A stretch of DNA of 53,590 nucleotides from Xenorhabdus bovienii (GTDB lineage: Bacteria > Pseudomonadota > Gammaproteobacteria > Enterobacterales > Enterobacteriaceae). Shown in pieces: positions 17,962-27,142 of this stretch. Under the pieces are notes generated by a model. The model was not told the DNA's origin. It made no database searches and was given only the letters and a program-made list of their open reading frames with translations. Positions within the stretch are counted from its first letter, which is position 1. Every line of letters begins with the position of its first letter. The stretch lies in contig NZ_JANAIF010000026.1 in the NCBI RefSeq assembly GCF_024721015.1, positions 1 to 53,590 of the forward strand. The letters are read 5' to 3'. The position numbers and the translations under genes were made by a program.

Positions 17962-20900
17962 TTAGCCTCCACACGCAAATGCCAGCCGATGCCAGGCATT
18001 TCGCATCCAGCTATCCGATTCTGCCCAGAATGCCCATTTTGTCTGCGCATCCATTGAACCAGAACTGGCAGAAAGATAATCCGTGGAAACCACATAAAAT
18101 TCCCTCACCCAGCCTTCATAATGATAAAAATTTCCCCATTCTTCATAAAGCCGTTCAAGTGCATATTTGGGCGCAATCTGGCTGCCGAGTGATTGGCAAA
18201 TTTGCGTTGCATTAAAATAAAAATCTTTCGTTATGCCTGAACGCTCGAACCAGGTATCACTTGTTAAGGTCAGTACCACCTGCTGCCCTGCTTCATCGGT
18301 ACCTGTCAGTCTCACACCATCAGGACGTTGCTGTACGACCACCGTATCACCGGATACCGTGACTGCCGGAGAATCACTCTGCCAGTTCACCCGGCCTGTA
18401 TTATCGTCGATGATGATGCGGAATTTCGCGCCACGCCAGAAAACTGAAGGCCCCCGGGTGCCAAAGGATTTCTGGTTGGCATTATCGCCCTGACTGTCAA
18501 CGGCAACGGTATCGGCAATACGTAATGGCGGGATAAATTCCACCGTTGGCGAGATAACTTCCTGGTCATCAATAATGGTTGTTACTGAAGCTGTGCCTGC
18601 CTTCTGGCTGCTCAGTGTCGCACGGGCTTCACCGTTTTCATCGGTTTCAATCTGAGCGTCTGTAAAGTGACCGTTGTCCGAGCGCCACCAGACAGGGATA
18701 CCGACGGCGGGTTGTCCGGTCAGGTTTTTCACCGTCACGGTCAATATGACGCTATCCTGACCATTGGCAATCATGCGGGTTTTATCTGCATGCAGGGTTG
18801 ATGTCAGCACATCATCAAACCAGAGCGTCGGGGCAGTCACCGTCTTATCATCAACCTGAATCCATACCCGATGTTCACCGGCAACAGTGCTGGTCAGTTG
18901 AATTTGTGTCACCCCTTGCGAGTCGGTTCGGGTCTCTGCTGATGACAGGACACCGCTGTCGGTGTGCCAGATGACAGCCTGGTTTTCAACCGGTAACCCC
19001 AGCGCATCTTCAACAATCGCGGTCAGCACGATAGCTTCCTGCCCGTTTCCGTTGGCGTGGGTTTTATCCGCGATGATAACGGATTGCAACTGACGTTTAA
19101 ACGTGACCCCGTCCGCCGTGATGATGGTACCTGATATGTCAGCGCGGACACGGGCGACACCGGCTTTCCGGCTGATAACCCGTGCCCGGGCTTTTCCCCT
19201 GCTGTCGGTGATAACCTGTTCATCGCCAATCTGACCATGATCTGTTGACCACACGATTTCCCTCCCCACCATCGGCTGGTCAGCCGCATCACGCACGTCA
19301 ACCGTGCAAAGCACACTGTCCTGTCCATCAGCAATGGCCGTACTTTTGTCACAGGTCAACGTGTGGGTCAGTGCAGGTAAAAATTCAACCGGTGATGCCA
19401 TAAACGTTTCTTCACCGATAGTCACCGACACTTCTGCGATACCAGAGGGTAAACTGACTAATGCGGCGGTGGCCTGCCCGTGATTATTGGTTGTTGACGA
19501 CAAGGTCAGGAACTTGCCCCGGCTGGTTTGCCACTTAACGGACTGTTGAGGAACGGGAACGCCAGCAGCATCCTTTACGGTGACGGTAAACGTCACTGCA
19601 TCCTGACCATTGGCTCTGACCTGTGTTTTGTCTGCGGTGATAACAAGTTTCAATACCGCGCTGAAGTGCACCGGCAGGGCCACGGTGACATTATCACCGA
19701 CCGAGACCTGTACGCTATGCTCCCCATCATGATGGCTGCTCAACAACACCGCCGCCAGTCCCTGTTCATCGGTTTTCTGTGTGGTTTGTGAAAGTTTGCC
19801 TTTGTCACTTGACCAGCTCACTGTTTGATCGGGAACAGGTTCACCGTCACGATCTTTCACCATCACGGTATACATCACACTGTCCTGACCGTCCGCCCTT
19901 GCCTGCGTCCGGTTTGCGGTAACCTGCACATGGGTTTCCGTCGGCTGGATAAAAAGGGTGGTTTCCGATGGCCGGGAACGATTGCCGTGCCTGTCAATGG
20001 CAATACCGGAAAGCCGGATTATTTTATCGGCTGCTTTTGGCAAAAGCAGCATAACTTTGTCAGGCGTCTGGTGAATAATTTTACCGCCCGCTTGCTGTAA
20101 TTCATCAGCCCGGAGTTCTAAACGCGCAAGGGGATATTTGGAGGTAATTCGTGGCGTAAAGGTGATGATTTTGCCTGCATCGCCTTTAAGCTGAACGGGA
20201 AAGTCCAGTGTTATCAGCGTCTGCTTGCGGTAGTCCAGCACCATATTATGCTCCCGGTTGACAAAATCTGTCCGTCTGAATGTCAGGCTGCGTAACGGCG
20301 CGACTGCGTTGGGATCAAGCTGTTGTGCCAGGGGGACGCCCAGCTGGTAATTAAGTGCCAGCGTAAAACGGTTATCCCGGTGATCCTGCTTCCCGTGCCG
20401 AAAATCCGCGCCCAATGTAACTAACGGCACCGGCGTGTATGTCAGCCCGGCCGTCAGGCTGTAGGGGTTGTACTGACGTCTGCTGTCACCGAATAAATCC
20501 ACTTGCTGCCCGTAGTATTGTTCAAACACCACCTGCCCGCCCCAGTGCGGCAACACGGGTAACCCGCCTTCTACCCGGATATCCCAGCCATTGGCGGGAC
20601 GCGCATCATAATCGGTGACTTTTCGGGAAGTTTTCCAGCCGGATAAGCGCCGGTAAAGGTTGGCAGAGAGTTTGAGGTTATCGCGCCACGCTTCTGCCCC
20701 GATACTGTAGCGATGATGTTGAGCTGGCCACTCAGCATCCCAGAACGCATTAGCCCCCCAGAGCCAGTTATCAGCCAGATAGCGGTATCCCATACCAAGA
20801 TGGGTGGTCGTCTGACCGTGCCCGGCTTTAACTCCCCACTGGCTGAATGCGGTATAGCCCGGGGTGGTATACCACGGCAGCATCCAATCCAGCACGGCTT

Positions 20901-21219
20901 CTTTTAACGAAAAAGCGTGATCAAAAGGGAGTGATATCCGGGCATTGCCTAATTGGTTGAGCCACGGGGTTAATGTGGCAATGACTGCCGATGACAGCTG
21001 CTGAGCAGCGATTGATTGTGCGGCGTCGGTGGGGGATTGCGATTGGTGAAGTTGCTGCCCTAATTGTGAGGCGATGTCAGCCAGTTTGTGGGCAGAAAGA
21101 TTACCTTCGTTTTTCTGTTCTGACGTGGCCTGCCCCTGAAAACTAAGCAATAGACTCAACAGGCCGATAATCAGAAAATTCGCGTTATTGGACAGAGAGA
21201 ATTGGAATTTTTGCAACAC
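17962..21219 (-). CDS. inverse autotransporter adhesin (intimin/invasin family)
   Basis: A 1085-residue outer-membrane adhesin. A signal peptide (residues 1-32) precedes a short periplasmic helix-rich stretch without an obvious LysM motif. The inverse-autotransporter beta barrel spans about 90-340 (GYRYLADNWLWGANAFWD, GGLPVLPHWGGQVVFEQYYG). Five Ig-like Big_1 repeats follow, each with the signature A(D/N)GQDSV and TDxxGxA. The last ~120 residues form a C-type-lectin-like tip with a terminal Cys (FACGG) that may pair with CQSLGSQ. The passenger would face outside for adhesion. It is on the opposite strand to the Rhs cassette, so it is a separate cargo item. Confidence 0.92.
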   Translation of the reverse strand: MLQKFQFSLSNNANFLIIGLLSLLLSFQGQATSEQKNEGNLSAHKLADIASQLGQQLHQSQSPTDAAQSIAAQQLSSAVIATLTPWLNQLGNARISLPFDHAFSLKEAVLDWMLPWYTTPGYTAFSQWGVKAGHGQTTTHLGMGYRYLADNWLWGANAFWDAEWPAQHHRYSIGAEAWRDNLKLSANLYRRLSGWKTSRKVTDYDARPANGWDIRVEGGLPVLPHWGGQVVFEQYYGQQVDLFGDSRRQYNPYSLTAGLTYTPVPLVTLGADFRHGKQDHRDNRFTLALNYQLGVPLAQQLDPNAVAPLRSLTFRRTDFVNREHNMVLDYRKQTLITLDFPVQLKGDAGKIITFTPRITSKYPLARLELRADELQQAGGKIIHQTPDKVMLLLPKAADKIIRLSGIAIDRHGNRSRPSETTLFIQPTETHVQVTANRTQARADGQDSVMYTVMVKDRDGEPVPDQTVSWSSDKGKLSQTTQKTDEQGLAAVLLSSHHDGEHSVQVSVGDNVTVALPVHFSAVLKLVITADKTQVRANGQDAVTFTVTVKDAAGVPVPQQSVKWQTSRGKFLTLSSTTNNHGQATAALVSLPSGIAEVSVTIGEETFMASPVEFLPALTHTLTCDKSTAIADGQDSVLCTVDVRDAADQPMVGREIVWSTDHGQIGDEQVITDSRGKARARVISRKAGVARVRADISGTIITADGVTFKRQLQSVIIADKTHANGNGQEAIVLTAIVEDALGLPVENQAVIWHTDSGVLSSAETRTDSQGVTQIQLTSTVAGEHRVWIQVDDKTVTAPTLWFDDVLTSTLHADKTRMIANGQDSVILTVTVKNLTGQPAVGIPVWWRSDNGHFTDAQIETDENGEARATLSSQKAGTASVTTIIDDQEVISPTVEFIPPLRIADTVAVDSQGDNANQKSFGTRGPSVFWRGAKFRIIIDDNTGRVNWQSDSPAVTVSGDTVVVQQRPDGVRLTGTDEAGQQVVLTLTSDTWFERSGITKDFYFNATQICQSLGSQIAPKYALERLYEEWGNFYHYEGWVREFYVVSTDYLSASSGSMDAQTKWAFWAESDSWMRNAWHRLAFACGG

Positions 21220-21340
21220 TGACTGTTACCCTTTTCATTAATGATGAAAAAGGTAACATGCCGAAAAAACAGCTCAGCTACTGCGTTTAATTCTTTTTCT
21301 CATTGTAAAAATTACATAATTATAAACAAGGAGATAATTA

Positions 21341-21385
21341 ATGAATAGTTTAGAAATGTATCAGGAAGTCAATAATGATAAATGA
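21341..21385 (+). CDS. 14-residue leader peptide, possible
   Basis: An ATG at 21341 with a strong ribosome binding site (AAGGAG, spacing about 8) encodes MNSLEMYQEVNNDK and stops at 21383-21385, overlapping the next ORF start (21375) by 11 bases. The downstream gene lacks its own Shine-Dalgarno sequence. Translation may therefore be coupled through this leader, or the leader may be the displaced original start of the gene. Confidence 0.45.
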   Translation: MNSLEMYQEVNNDK

Positions 21386-21710
21386 TGATGAACTTTATTC
21401 AGAAATTGGTCGTATATTATATGAAACGGCTCCTGATGATGCACAGACGATTTTACTGGATGCAGAGTTATCTCCCGGAAATGATCATGTGAAGTTTCTA
21501 TATGACTATATTGATGAAAGTGGGTGTAAAAAGTGGTATTTACCCCCATCACCAAAAACAGATAGAGAGCTTATAGAAAATTTAGCAATGCTGCGTAAAT
21601 ACTACGTAGAAAATAACCTGACTAATGATCATCCCTCATGGTCTGGCTGTTTGGTCACTGTTGATCTTAAGAAGATGAAAATTAATATAGAATTCAAATA
21701 CGAAGATTGA
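21375..21710 (+). CDS. YezG/DUF600-like immunity protein, copy 1
   Basis: 111 residues. The order DELYSEIGRILYETAPDDAQ, a short strand region, FLYDYIDESGCKKWYLPP, LRKYYVENN and a C-terminal SGCLVTVDLKKMKINIEFKYED matches the YezG/DUF600 immunity family, which neutralises YeeF-type and related polymorphic toxins. No toxin gene is adjacent, so it looks like an orphan immunity gene that protects against toxins of kin. A frameshifted tandem copy follows within about 60 bases. Confidence 0.8.
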   Translation: MINDDELYSEIGRILYETAPDDAQTILLDAELSPGNDHVKFLYDYIDESGCKKWYLPPSPKTDRELIENLAMLRKYYVENNLTNDHPSWSGCLVTVDLKKMKINIEFKYED

Positions 21711-21771
21711 TCTGAAAACACTTCCATCCATCGCATAAAGTTATTCCTTAAATACAGACAGCAAAAGGTAA

Positions 21772-22115
21772 ATGATGAGTTTAGACGATAAAATATATGC
21801 TGAAATAGGTCAGTTACTATACAATTCAGCGCCTGATGATGCAAAAAAATCATAATGGATACAGAATTATCTCCTGAGGGAGATTGCTGTCAGTTTAAAT
21901 ATGATTATATTAACTCAGCTGATGAGATGAATTGGTTTTCCCCTCAAGAGAACGATGGGTTAACAAATGAAAGAATTAGAGAATTGTTAGTTTCACTCAG
22001 GCAATTTTTTGTAGAAAACATCCATTTGAAGCAACCGCCGCATTGGTCAGGCTGTATAGTGACCGTGGATGTGGAAAAAATGAAGCTCAATGTCGACTTC
22101 AAATACGAAGACTAA
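21772..22115 (+). pseudogene. YezG/DUF600-like immunity gene, copy 2, frameshifted
   Basis: Starts at ATG 21772 behind AAAAGG. It reads SLDDKIYAEIGQLLYNSAPDDAKK, then stops in an A7 tract at 21843-21849. Adding one A restores alignment with copy 1 (MDTELSPEGD, then ENIHLKQPPHWSGCIVTVD...FKYED). Length is 344 nt, one short of a multiple of three, which supports a single-base loss. A downstream in-frame ATG at 21855 could give a truncated 86-residue product. Transcriptional slippage at the A-run or a sequencing error could also explain it. Confidence 0.75.
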
Positions 22116-22201
22116 CCTGAACGCTATCCCGGCCATCGTGCTGGGATAGCGCATCAACCTGCCACCATTGGCATTATTACTCAATGAGCTAAATGTAATG
22201 T

Positions 22202-24967
22202 TCAGTGTTCTACAGAATTAACCTTCAATCCCCGCATAACATCCATTTTTCTGGCCACCCATACCGCAGCTTCCAGTTCACTGCACTGATGTTCCCGCAT
22301 CAATGCCCGCCGTTCGGCTTTTTCTTCTTTTTCTGTCATGCCCAGCGCCAGATACAGGCTCGGGGGTACAACCCGGAATAAGGCTTCGATTTTCTTTGCC
22401 AGCACCACGCCTTCGGTATAACAACGGGGTAATTTACTGGCAGAGAGCAGCACCGCTTTCTGCTCTTCAGTCAGCTTCTTAAAGCGGGCGATTTGCTCCA
22501 CCTCATCGGGTGGCATGGTCAGACACAGCCACCATTCGGCCATATTCAGCATCTTTTCGGCGGTGTCAGGATAGTCCGCTAAGTTTTGTGTGGCGAGCCA
22601 CAGCCAGGCGCCGAGTTTACGCCACATTTTGACCACTTTAGTCATATAGGGTGATAACAGTGGATTGGTGGTGGTGATATGCCCTTCATCAATCACCAGT
22701 TGCAGTTCGCGATCCTGATATTGATCCCGTTCAGCCAGGTTATTGACTTTGTTAATCAGCGAGACCATCGCCAGTGCCATCTGCGCCGAGTAATTCTCCC
22801 GCGCCAGTGTCCCCAAATCAATCAGGGTGACATCCACTTCCGGCCACGGCGTACCGGGACGGTTAAATAATTCTCCCTCAAACCCCTGTGTAAACATCGA
22901 CATGGCGCTGGCCATTTCATCCGCCCGTGCCCGCCGGTGTGCAGTAATTAAAGGCTGACCGTGCTCATCCTGCTGGTGATTACGGGCGATGGCATAAAGC
23001 GCATTTTGTAAGTCTGACGCCACCATCTGGCGGGACTCGTCAAAGCTGGTCTGTGCCGCCTGCATAATGGCCTCACGAATTAAACCCCGATCAGAGCGGG
23101 TCAGACGCTCTTCCTCTCTTTTCTCACCGCCGGTGATCATCAGTCGGGCGGCAATTTCCATTTCGCCCAGAATATCGCGCTGTTCATCAGCTTCCTCTTC
23201 CTGTTGTTCATCGGTATCAGGAATATCAGCTTCGTTAATGCGCAATTGCTCAGGACTGAGTTGCAGCAGTTGATGGGCATCGGCAAACAGTGCCAGACTG
23301 ACGCCACAACCCGGTCTGATACCGATTTTATTGACCGTCAGCCCCAGACTTTCATAGTAATCGGCCAGCAAGCCAAAACTGTTTCCCGCCTCCACAATAA
23401 ACAGACGCGGCCGGTGTACTGCCATTAACTGGATCAACGAGGAGCACAGTGTGGCGGATTTCCCCGCGCCGGTCGGACCAAACAGCAGTAAATGGGCATT
23501 CTGGGTGCGATCCTGTTTGTTCATCGGATCAAAGGTCAGCGGAGCCCCGCCCCGGTTAAAGAAACTGAACCCCGGATGCCCGGTGCCGGTCGAACGGCCT
23601 GTCACCGGTAATAACCCGGCCAGATGCTGTACCCAGGTCAGGCGGCTGTACCAGTGTTTTTTGTCTTTCTGCGGGTTAAAGCACATCGGCAGTGCCCGTA
23701 AGTAGGCATTCAGCGGTGACACACTGAATGCCGGCCGGACGGGCTGTAATCCTGCTGTCAGCAGGGTGGAGGATAATTGATACACCCGGTGGTTTATATC
23801 ATCCAGATCCTTGCCCCTCACCAGAAAGGCCAGCGCACTGCGGTACAATTTATGCCGCCGCCCCAGAAGTTCCTTCACTTCCTGCACACCCTGCCGGACG
23901 CGCAGCGATTCAATATTTTCTCCCACCGCATTTTTCGACAGCCGGGTAAAGTCCTCTTCCAGTCTGTCCTGTGCCTGCGCCACAATGGTCAGCGAAACCA
24001 CCGTCCCTGCCGGCATCATGTCCATCAGGGCATTGATATTGTCGCCCCGTTTCACTTCGCCTGTCAGTGTTCCCGATTCCGGCGGACGGCGCAGACGCTC
24101 AACCAGCACCGCTTTATGCGGCAACCCGTCAAACCACCAGACGCCCGCGTCGGGATCAGACACCGGCGGGGTGAACCACAGGCTTTCGGCAAAGTCATTA
24201 CTGACGGGGAGATCCGATTGTGTAGGGGCTTCATAACTGACGGTACGGTAAAAATCGGCTTTTGCCATCCCCCAATCCGGCGCCGGATTAAAATGACGCA
24301 GCAACCAACGGTGGATCTGCCCGCCATGTTGTCGGCGGGCAATCACACCGGCAGAAGCCAGTGATGAAACCAGCCGCTCGCAGACCTGATTGAGCGCAGC
24401 CACCGCCGATAAGGTCAGATGGTTGACAGGGGATCTGCGCCCGTCAGGCAGCCACCGGTAAACCACCATGCGGGTCTGGCGCTGCTGGCCCCGCCACGGT
24501 TGCCCGGTGATTAAGCTGTCCTGAAATATCCCGTCAGGCCGGGCAATGCTGTTCAGGTGATGCTCAGATTCCGCCAGAAAGGCGTCAGTAAACAGTGTTC
24601 CCTGTGCCCAGGGCTTCACATAGCCCCGCAAGGTGTTGAGATAGTCAGCAGGATCATCTTCATCCTGACAAAAAAACTGCACCACCCACGGCGAAATATC
24701 ATCTTCTTCCAGACTGTCCTGGATCGCATCTTCCAGTTGATCCCGGATTTCAGTCAACCGCTCAGCGGGACGGCCTTCGGTAGCAATGGATTCAATCTGA
24801 TAGACCGCACCGACGGAAATCCCGTCATCCAACAATAAACATTGCCCATCTTCCAGATATTCCACCCAGGGCAGGTAATCGATGATGGAAGGGTTCGCCT
24901 GGTAAATCGCGGCTTCATCCACCTCACGCAATTTACCGGGACGGTTCAGTGCCTTGGGGATGTTCAT
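22202..24967 (-). CDS. traC: conjugative transfer ATPase, TraC/VirB4-like (PFL_4706 family)
   Basis: A 921-residue cytoplasmic ATPase that powers the mating-pair type IV apparatus. Walker A is LLFGPTGAGKSATL (about residue 490). Walker B lies in LQLVIDEGHI, followed by a switch-like LWLATQNLADYPDT segment. The N-terminal half holds the TraC/VirB4 scaffold region. Its start codon closely follows the lipoprotein gene (same operon). The C-terminal end marks the right border of the 13.7-kb cargo. Length and motifs are those of an intact protein. Confidence 0.93.
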   Translation of the reverse strand: MNIPKALNRPGKLREVDEAAIYQANPSIIDYLPWVEYLEDGQCLLLDDGISVGAVYQIESIATEGRPAERLTEIRDQLEDAIQDSLEEDDISPWVVQFFCQDEDDPADYLNTLRGYVKPWAQGTLFTDAFLAESEHHLNSIARPDGIFQDSLITGQPWRGQQRQTRMVVYRWLPDGRRSPVNHLTLSAVAALNQVCERLVSSLASAGVIARRQHGGQIHRWLLRHFNPAPDWGMAKADFYRTVSYEAPTQSDLPVSNDFAESLWFTPPVSDPDAGVWWFDGLPHKAVLVERLRRPPESGTLTGEVKRGDNINALMDMMPAGTVVSLTIVAQAQDRLEEDFTRLSKNAVGENIESLRVRQGVQEVKELLGRRHKLYRSALAFLVRGKDLDDINHRVYQLSSTLLTAGLQPVRPAFSVSPLNAYLRALPMCFNPQKDKKHWYSRLTWVQHLAGLLPVTGRSTGTGHPGFSFFNRGGAPLTFDPMNKQDRTQNAHLLLFGPTGAGKSATLCSSLIQLMAVHRPRLFIVEAGNSFGLLADYYESLGLTVNKIGIRPGCGVSLALFADAHQLLQLSPEQLRINEADIPDTDEQQEEEADEQRDILGEMEIAARLMITGGEKREEERLTRSDRGLIREAIMQAAQTSFDESRQMVASDLQNALYAIARNHQQDEHGQPLITAHRRARADEMASAMSMFTQGFEGELFNRPGTPWPEVDVTLIDLGTLARENYSAQMALAMVSLINKVNNLAERDQYQDRELQLVIDEGHITTTNPLLSPYMTKVVKMWRKLGAWLWLATQNLADYPDTAEKMLNMAEWWLCLTMPPDEVEQIARFKKLTEEQKAVLLSASKLPRCYTEGVVLAKKIEALFRVVPPSLYLALGMTEKEEKAERRALMREHQCSELEAAVWVARKMDVMRGLKVNSVEH

Positions 24968-25368
24968 TACAGTGCCTCCGTGCGTTCACCCGGCAGGGCA
25001 TACTGTACCTGCTGATAAAACGGGAATACTGTACTGTAACCCGGTATCGGCGTATTGCCAGCGACCAGATGCGGAAAAACATACATCACCATATCGGGAT
25101 TGGGTAAGCGGGGAAATTGCTGGCTGATTTCCTGCGCTGCCGAACGGCTGTAATGATAAGGTTCTTCCAGTGCCCTGAGCCGTTCAGATACAGTTAAAGA
25201 ACGGCGCAGTGTTTCCCTTGCCGATTCGGTGGCATGACCTGCCTTATTCCCCTGCCACATTGCCAGTACTGTCTGCTTTCCGGCAGGGAGTAAGGCGTCT
25301 TTCGAAGTGGTACATCCGACTAATAGCCCTGCCAACCCCAATAGCCAATAATATTTTATTTTCCGCAT
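24967..25368 (-). CDS. ICE transfer lipoprotein (TIGR03751 family)
   Basis: A 133-residue lipoprotein. I take the start at ATG 25368 (MRKIKYYWLLGLAGLLVGC), because this gives a signal peptide with a lipobox LLVGC and a short overlap with the previous gene. The longer frame from 25458 lacks a signal. The mature part (TTSKDALLPAG...ALPGERTEAL) matches the small lipoprotein placed just before the VirB4-like ATPase in this ICE class. It is anchored in the outer or inner membrane as part of the transfer channel. Confidence 0.8.
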   Translation of the reverse strand: MRKIKYYWLLGLAGLLVGCTTSKDALLPAGKQTVLAMWQGNKAGHATESARETLRRSLTVSERLRALEEPYHYSRSAAQEISQQFPRLPNPDMVMYVFPHLVAGNTPIPGYSTVFPFYQQVQYALPGERTEAL

Positions 25369-25712
25369 ACGGCAGCCTCCGGGGTGCCAAGGACGGTAAA
25401 CGTGGCAAATTCCGGGTGTACCGCCAGCTCTGATAAGGTAAAAGGCAAAGGTACCCACTGTTCAGGCGCCATGCTGACTTTACCGTCAACCACTGCCTGC
25501 CACTGGGTTTCGGTCAGGCGGAAGACAGTAAAATCACCGTCACTCAACGGCTGACATTCTCTGTCGGTTGAGAGATACAACCGACACTCTTTTTTGCGCA
25601 CCGCACGCCAGTAAAGCTGCACCCGTGCGGGTTCAGTCAGTGACATCACCGACACTTGCAGGCAATACGGGGAACCCGCACTGAATATCCACTGAGAAGG
25701 GGTCTTTTCCAT
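25356..25712 (-). CDS. hypothetical ICE transfer-operon protein
   Basis: A 118-residue protein between the PFL_4705-type gene and the lipoprotein gene, overlapping both by short stretches. There is no signal peptide. It has predicted beta strands (SPYCLQVSVMSL, RVQLYWRAVRK, FTVFRLTETQWQ) and a C-terminal VCGK. I do not recognise the family. Tight packing makes co-translation with the channel genes almost certain. It may be a small accessory of the outer-membrane complex. Confidence 0.7.
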   Translation of the reverse strand: MEKTPSQWIFSAGSPYCLQVSVMSLTEPARVQLYWRAVRKKECRLYLSTDRECQPLSDGDFTVFRLTETQWQAVVDGKVSMAPEQWVPLPFTLSELAVHPEFATFTVLGTPEAAVCGK

Positions 25713-27142
25713 TAATCTAATGCTTCCTGATTATCACGTTGGGCTGGCTCACTCACGCCGTAGCGCACCTTACGTCCTTTCGTTTCATAATCAATCGCCA
25801 GGCGTTGTGTGATATGCACCACAACACGGGCACCGGGCGGGACGTAAACCGCATCAAACGTCTGGCTGTAGCGCTGTTTGAGCCATTCACTCATGTCATT
25901 CATGCCACCTGACATCGCTTTGCCTAATGCTGCCTGTCCGGCATTGCCCGTTAACGCGGTCGTGATACCGCCTGTGCCGTTGGTCTGGGCGGTACGCTGA
26001 CTTTCACTCAGGGCATCGCCAGCCGAATTCATGGCCGAGAGCGCAAACAATGTCGGCAGATAAGTGGCGGCGTTGGATTTGCGTTCACCGCTGATACAGG
26101 GAATGCCGTTTTCATCGGACAGCCAGCCGATGCCGTTCGCACTGCCGTGGGTGTTTCGCCCTGCCCCCGGCAAGGTACGCACCGTGCCGTCCTGAAAGAC
26201 AACCGTGATGGAATTAACCTGACCACGCACGCAGGAGAGTGTCCAGTCACCACTGGCCGAGCCGGACACCACCGCCCCTTCCACCTCCGGCAGTTCAATG
26301 CCGTTGGCCGTCAGGTTGTCTTTACCGATAAGAATTTTGAAAGGATAAGGGTCGGTCACTGTCCCATTTACAGGGACACGGCCTAATAATGCGGTCATGG
26401 CCTGACTACCGACTAACGTGGCATTTTCAGGCAGGGTATAGATTGGCTGTTCATTTTCTTCCTTTGATGGGTTTTGAAGCGATGGGCTTTGGGGTTTATT
26501 TTGCCCGGTAGCAGGTTGTTCACTTAAAAAAGAGGCCGGGAACTGCGCCGTGGCTTTTCCACTGCCGGGGGTTTGTATGTCTGCGGGCTTTTCATCGGCG
26601 GGTGTTATCCAGATAAGTTCATTCTGCCCTGTGCCTGAATTGGCAGAATACGGAATACTTCCCGACCCAAGTGGTATCAGACTGTCCGGCGCAGACAAAG
26701 GCGTTGAATTCAGCCGTTCTGTCAGTAAATCAATCTGTGCCAGCAATCCCTGCTGTTCATCCTGTAATTCACGCCGGCGCTGTTCATCGTCCTGCCGGAT
26801 AGCTGCCACCGCCGCGTCTATCTGACCGGCGACATCCTGACGCTGATTTTTTAACTGGTCATTTTCTTTCAGGATATCGGCATTCTGCTGACCTAAGCGT
26901 TGCTGCTCTGACCGCACTTTATTGAGTGTTCCCACCAGCGTACGCAAGGTATCTTCCGGCGTATCACCGCCGACACCCAGCGCCTGTAACTCCTCCGGTG
27001 ACAACGTGGACAGAACATTATTCTGGGGTGTGTTGGGTGCGGTACTGTCTGTTGAGCTGCAACTTTTGATGCCGATAAACCCGCCGACCATCAGCACCAC
27101 CAGCACCAGGATTTTCACCAGACTGTTGGATTTAACCTGCAT
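25712..27142 (-). CDS. TraB/VirB10-like ICE transfer protein (PFL_4705 family)
   Basis: 476 residues. One N-terminal membrane anchor (about 8-25, ending IKSCSS) is followed by a coiled coil rich in Gln/Glu (about 85-140) and a Pro/Ser-rich linker. A C-terminal domain includes GERKSNAATYLPTLFALS and GARVVVHITQRLAIDYETKGRKVRYG. This is the architecture of TraB/VirB10-type proteins that span the periplasm and link the inner-membrane motor to the outer-membrane core. Order after the TraK-like gene fits the class. Confidence 0.85.
   Translation of the reverse strand: MQVKSNSLVKILVLVVLMVGGFIGIKSCSSTDSTAPNTPQNNVLSTLSPEELQALGVGGDTPEDTLRTLVGTLNKVRSEQQRLGQQNADILKENDQLKNQRQDVAGQIDAAVAAIRQDDEQRRRELQDEQQGLLAQIDLLTERLNSTPLSAPDSLIPLGSGSIPYSANSGTGQNELIWITPADEKPADIQTPGSGKATAQFPASFLSEQPATGQNKPQSPSLQNPSKEENEQPIYTLPENATLVGSQAMTALLGRVPVNGTVTDPYPFKILIGKDNLTANGIELPEVEGAVVSGSASGDWTLSCVRGQVNSITVVFQDGTVRTLPGAGRNTHGSANGIGWLSDENGIPCISGERKSNAATYLPTLFALSAMNSAGDALSESQRTAQTNGTGGITTALTGNAGQAALGKAMSGGMNDMSEWLKQRYSQTFDAVYVPPGARVVVHITQRLAIDYETKGRKVRYGVSEPAQRDNQEALD

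Noticed and set aside
18780..20000. Repeated DNA segments in the adhesin gene as a possible CRISPR-like or satellite array
   Set aside because: The periodicity (about 280-300 bases) is that of Ig-like Big_1 protein domains; the repeats are diverged coding sequence without spacers.
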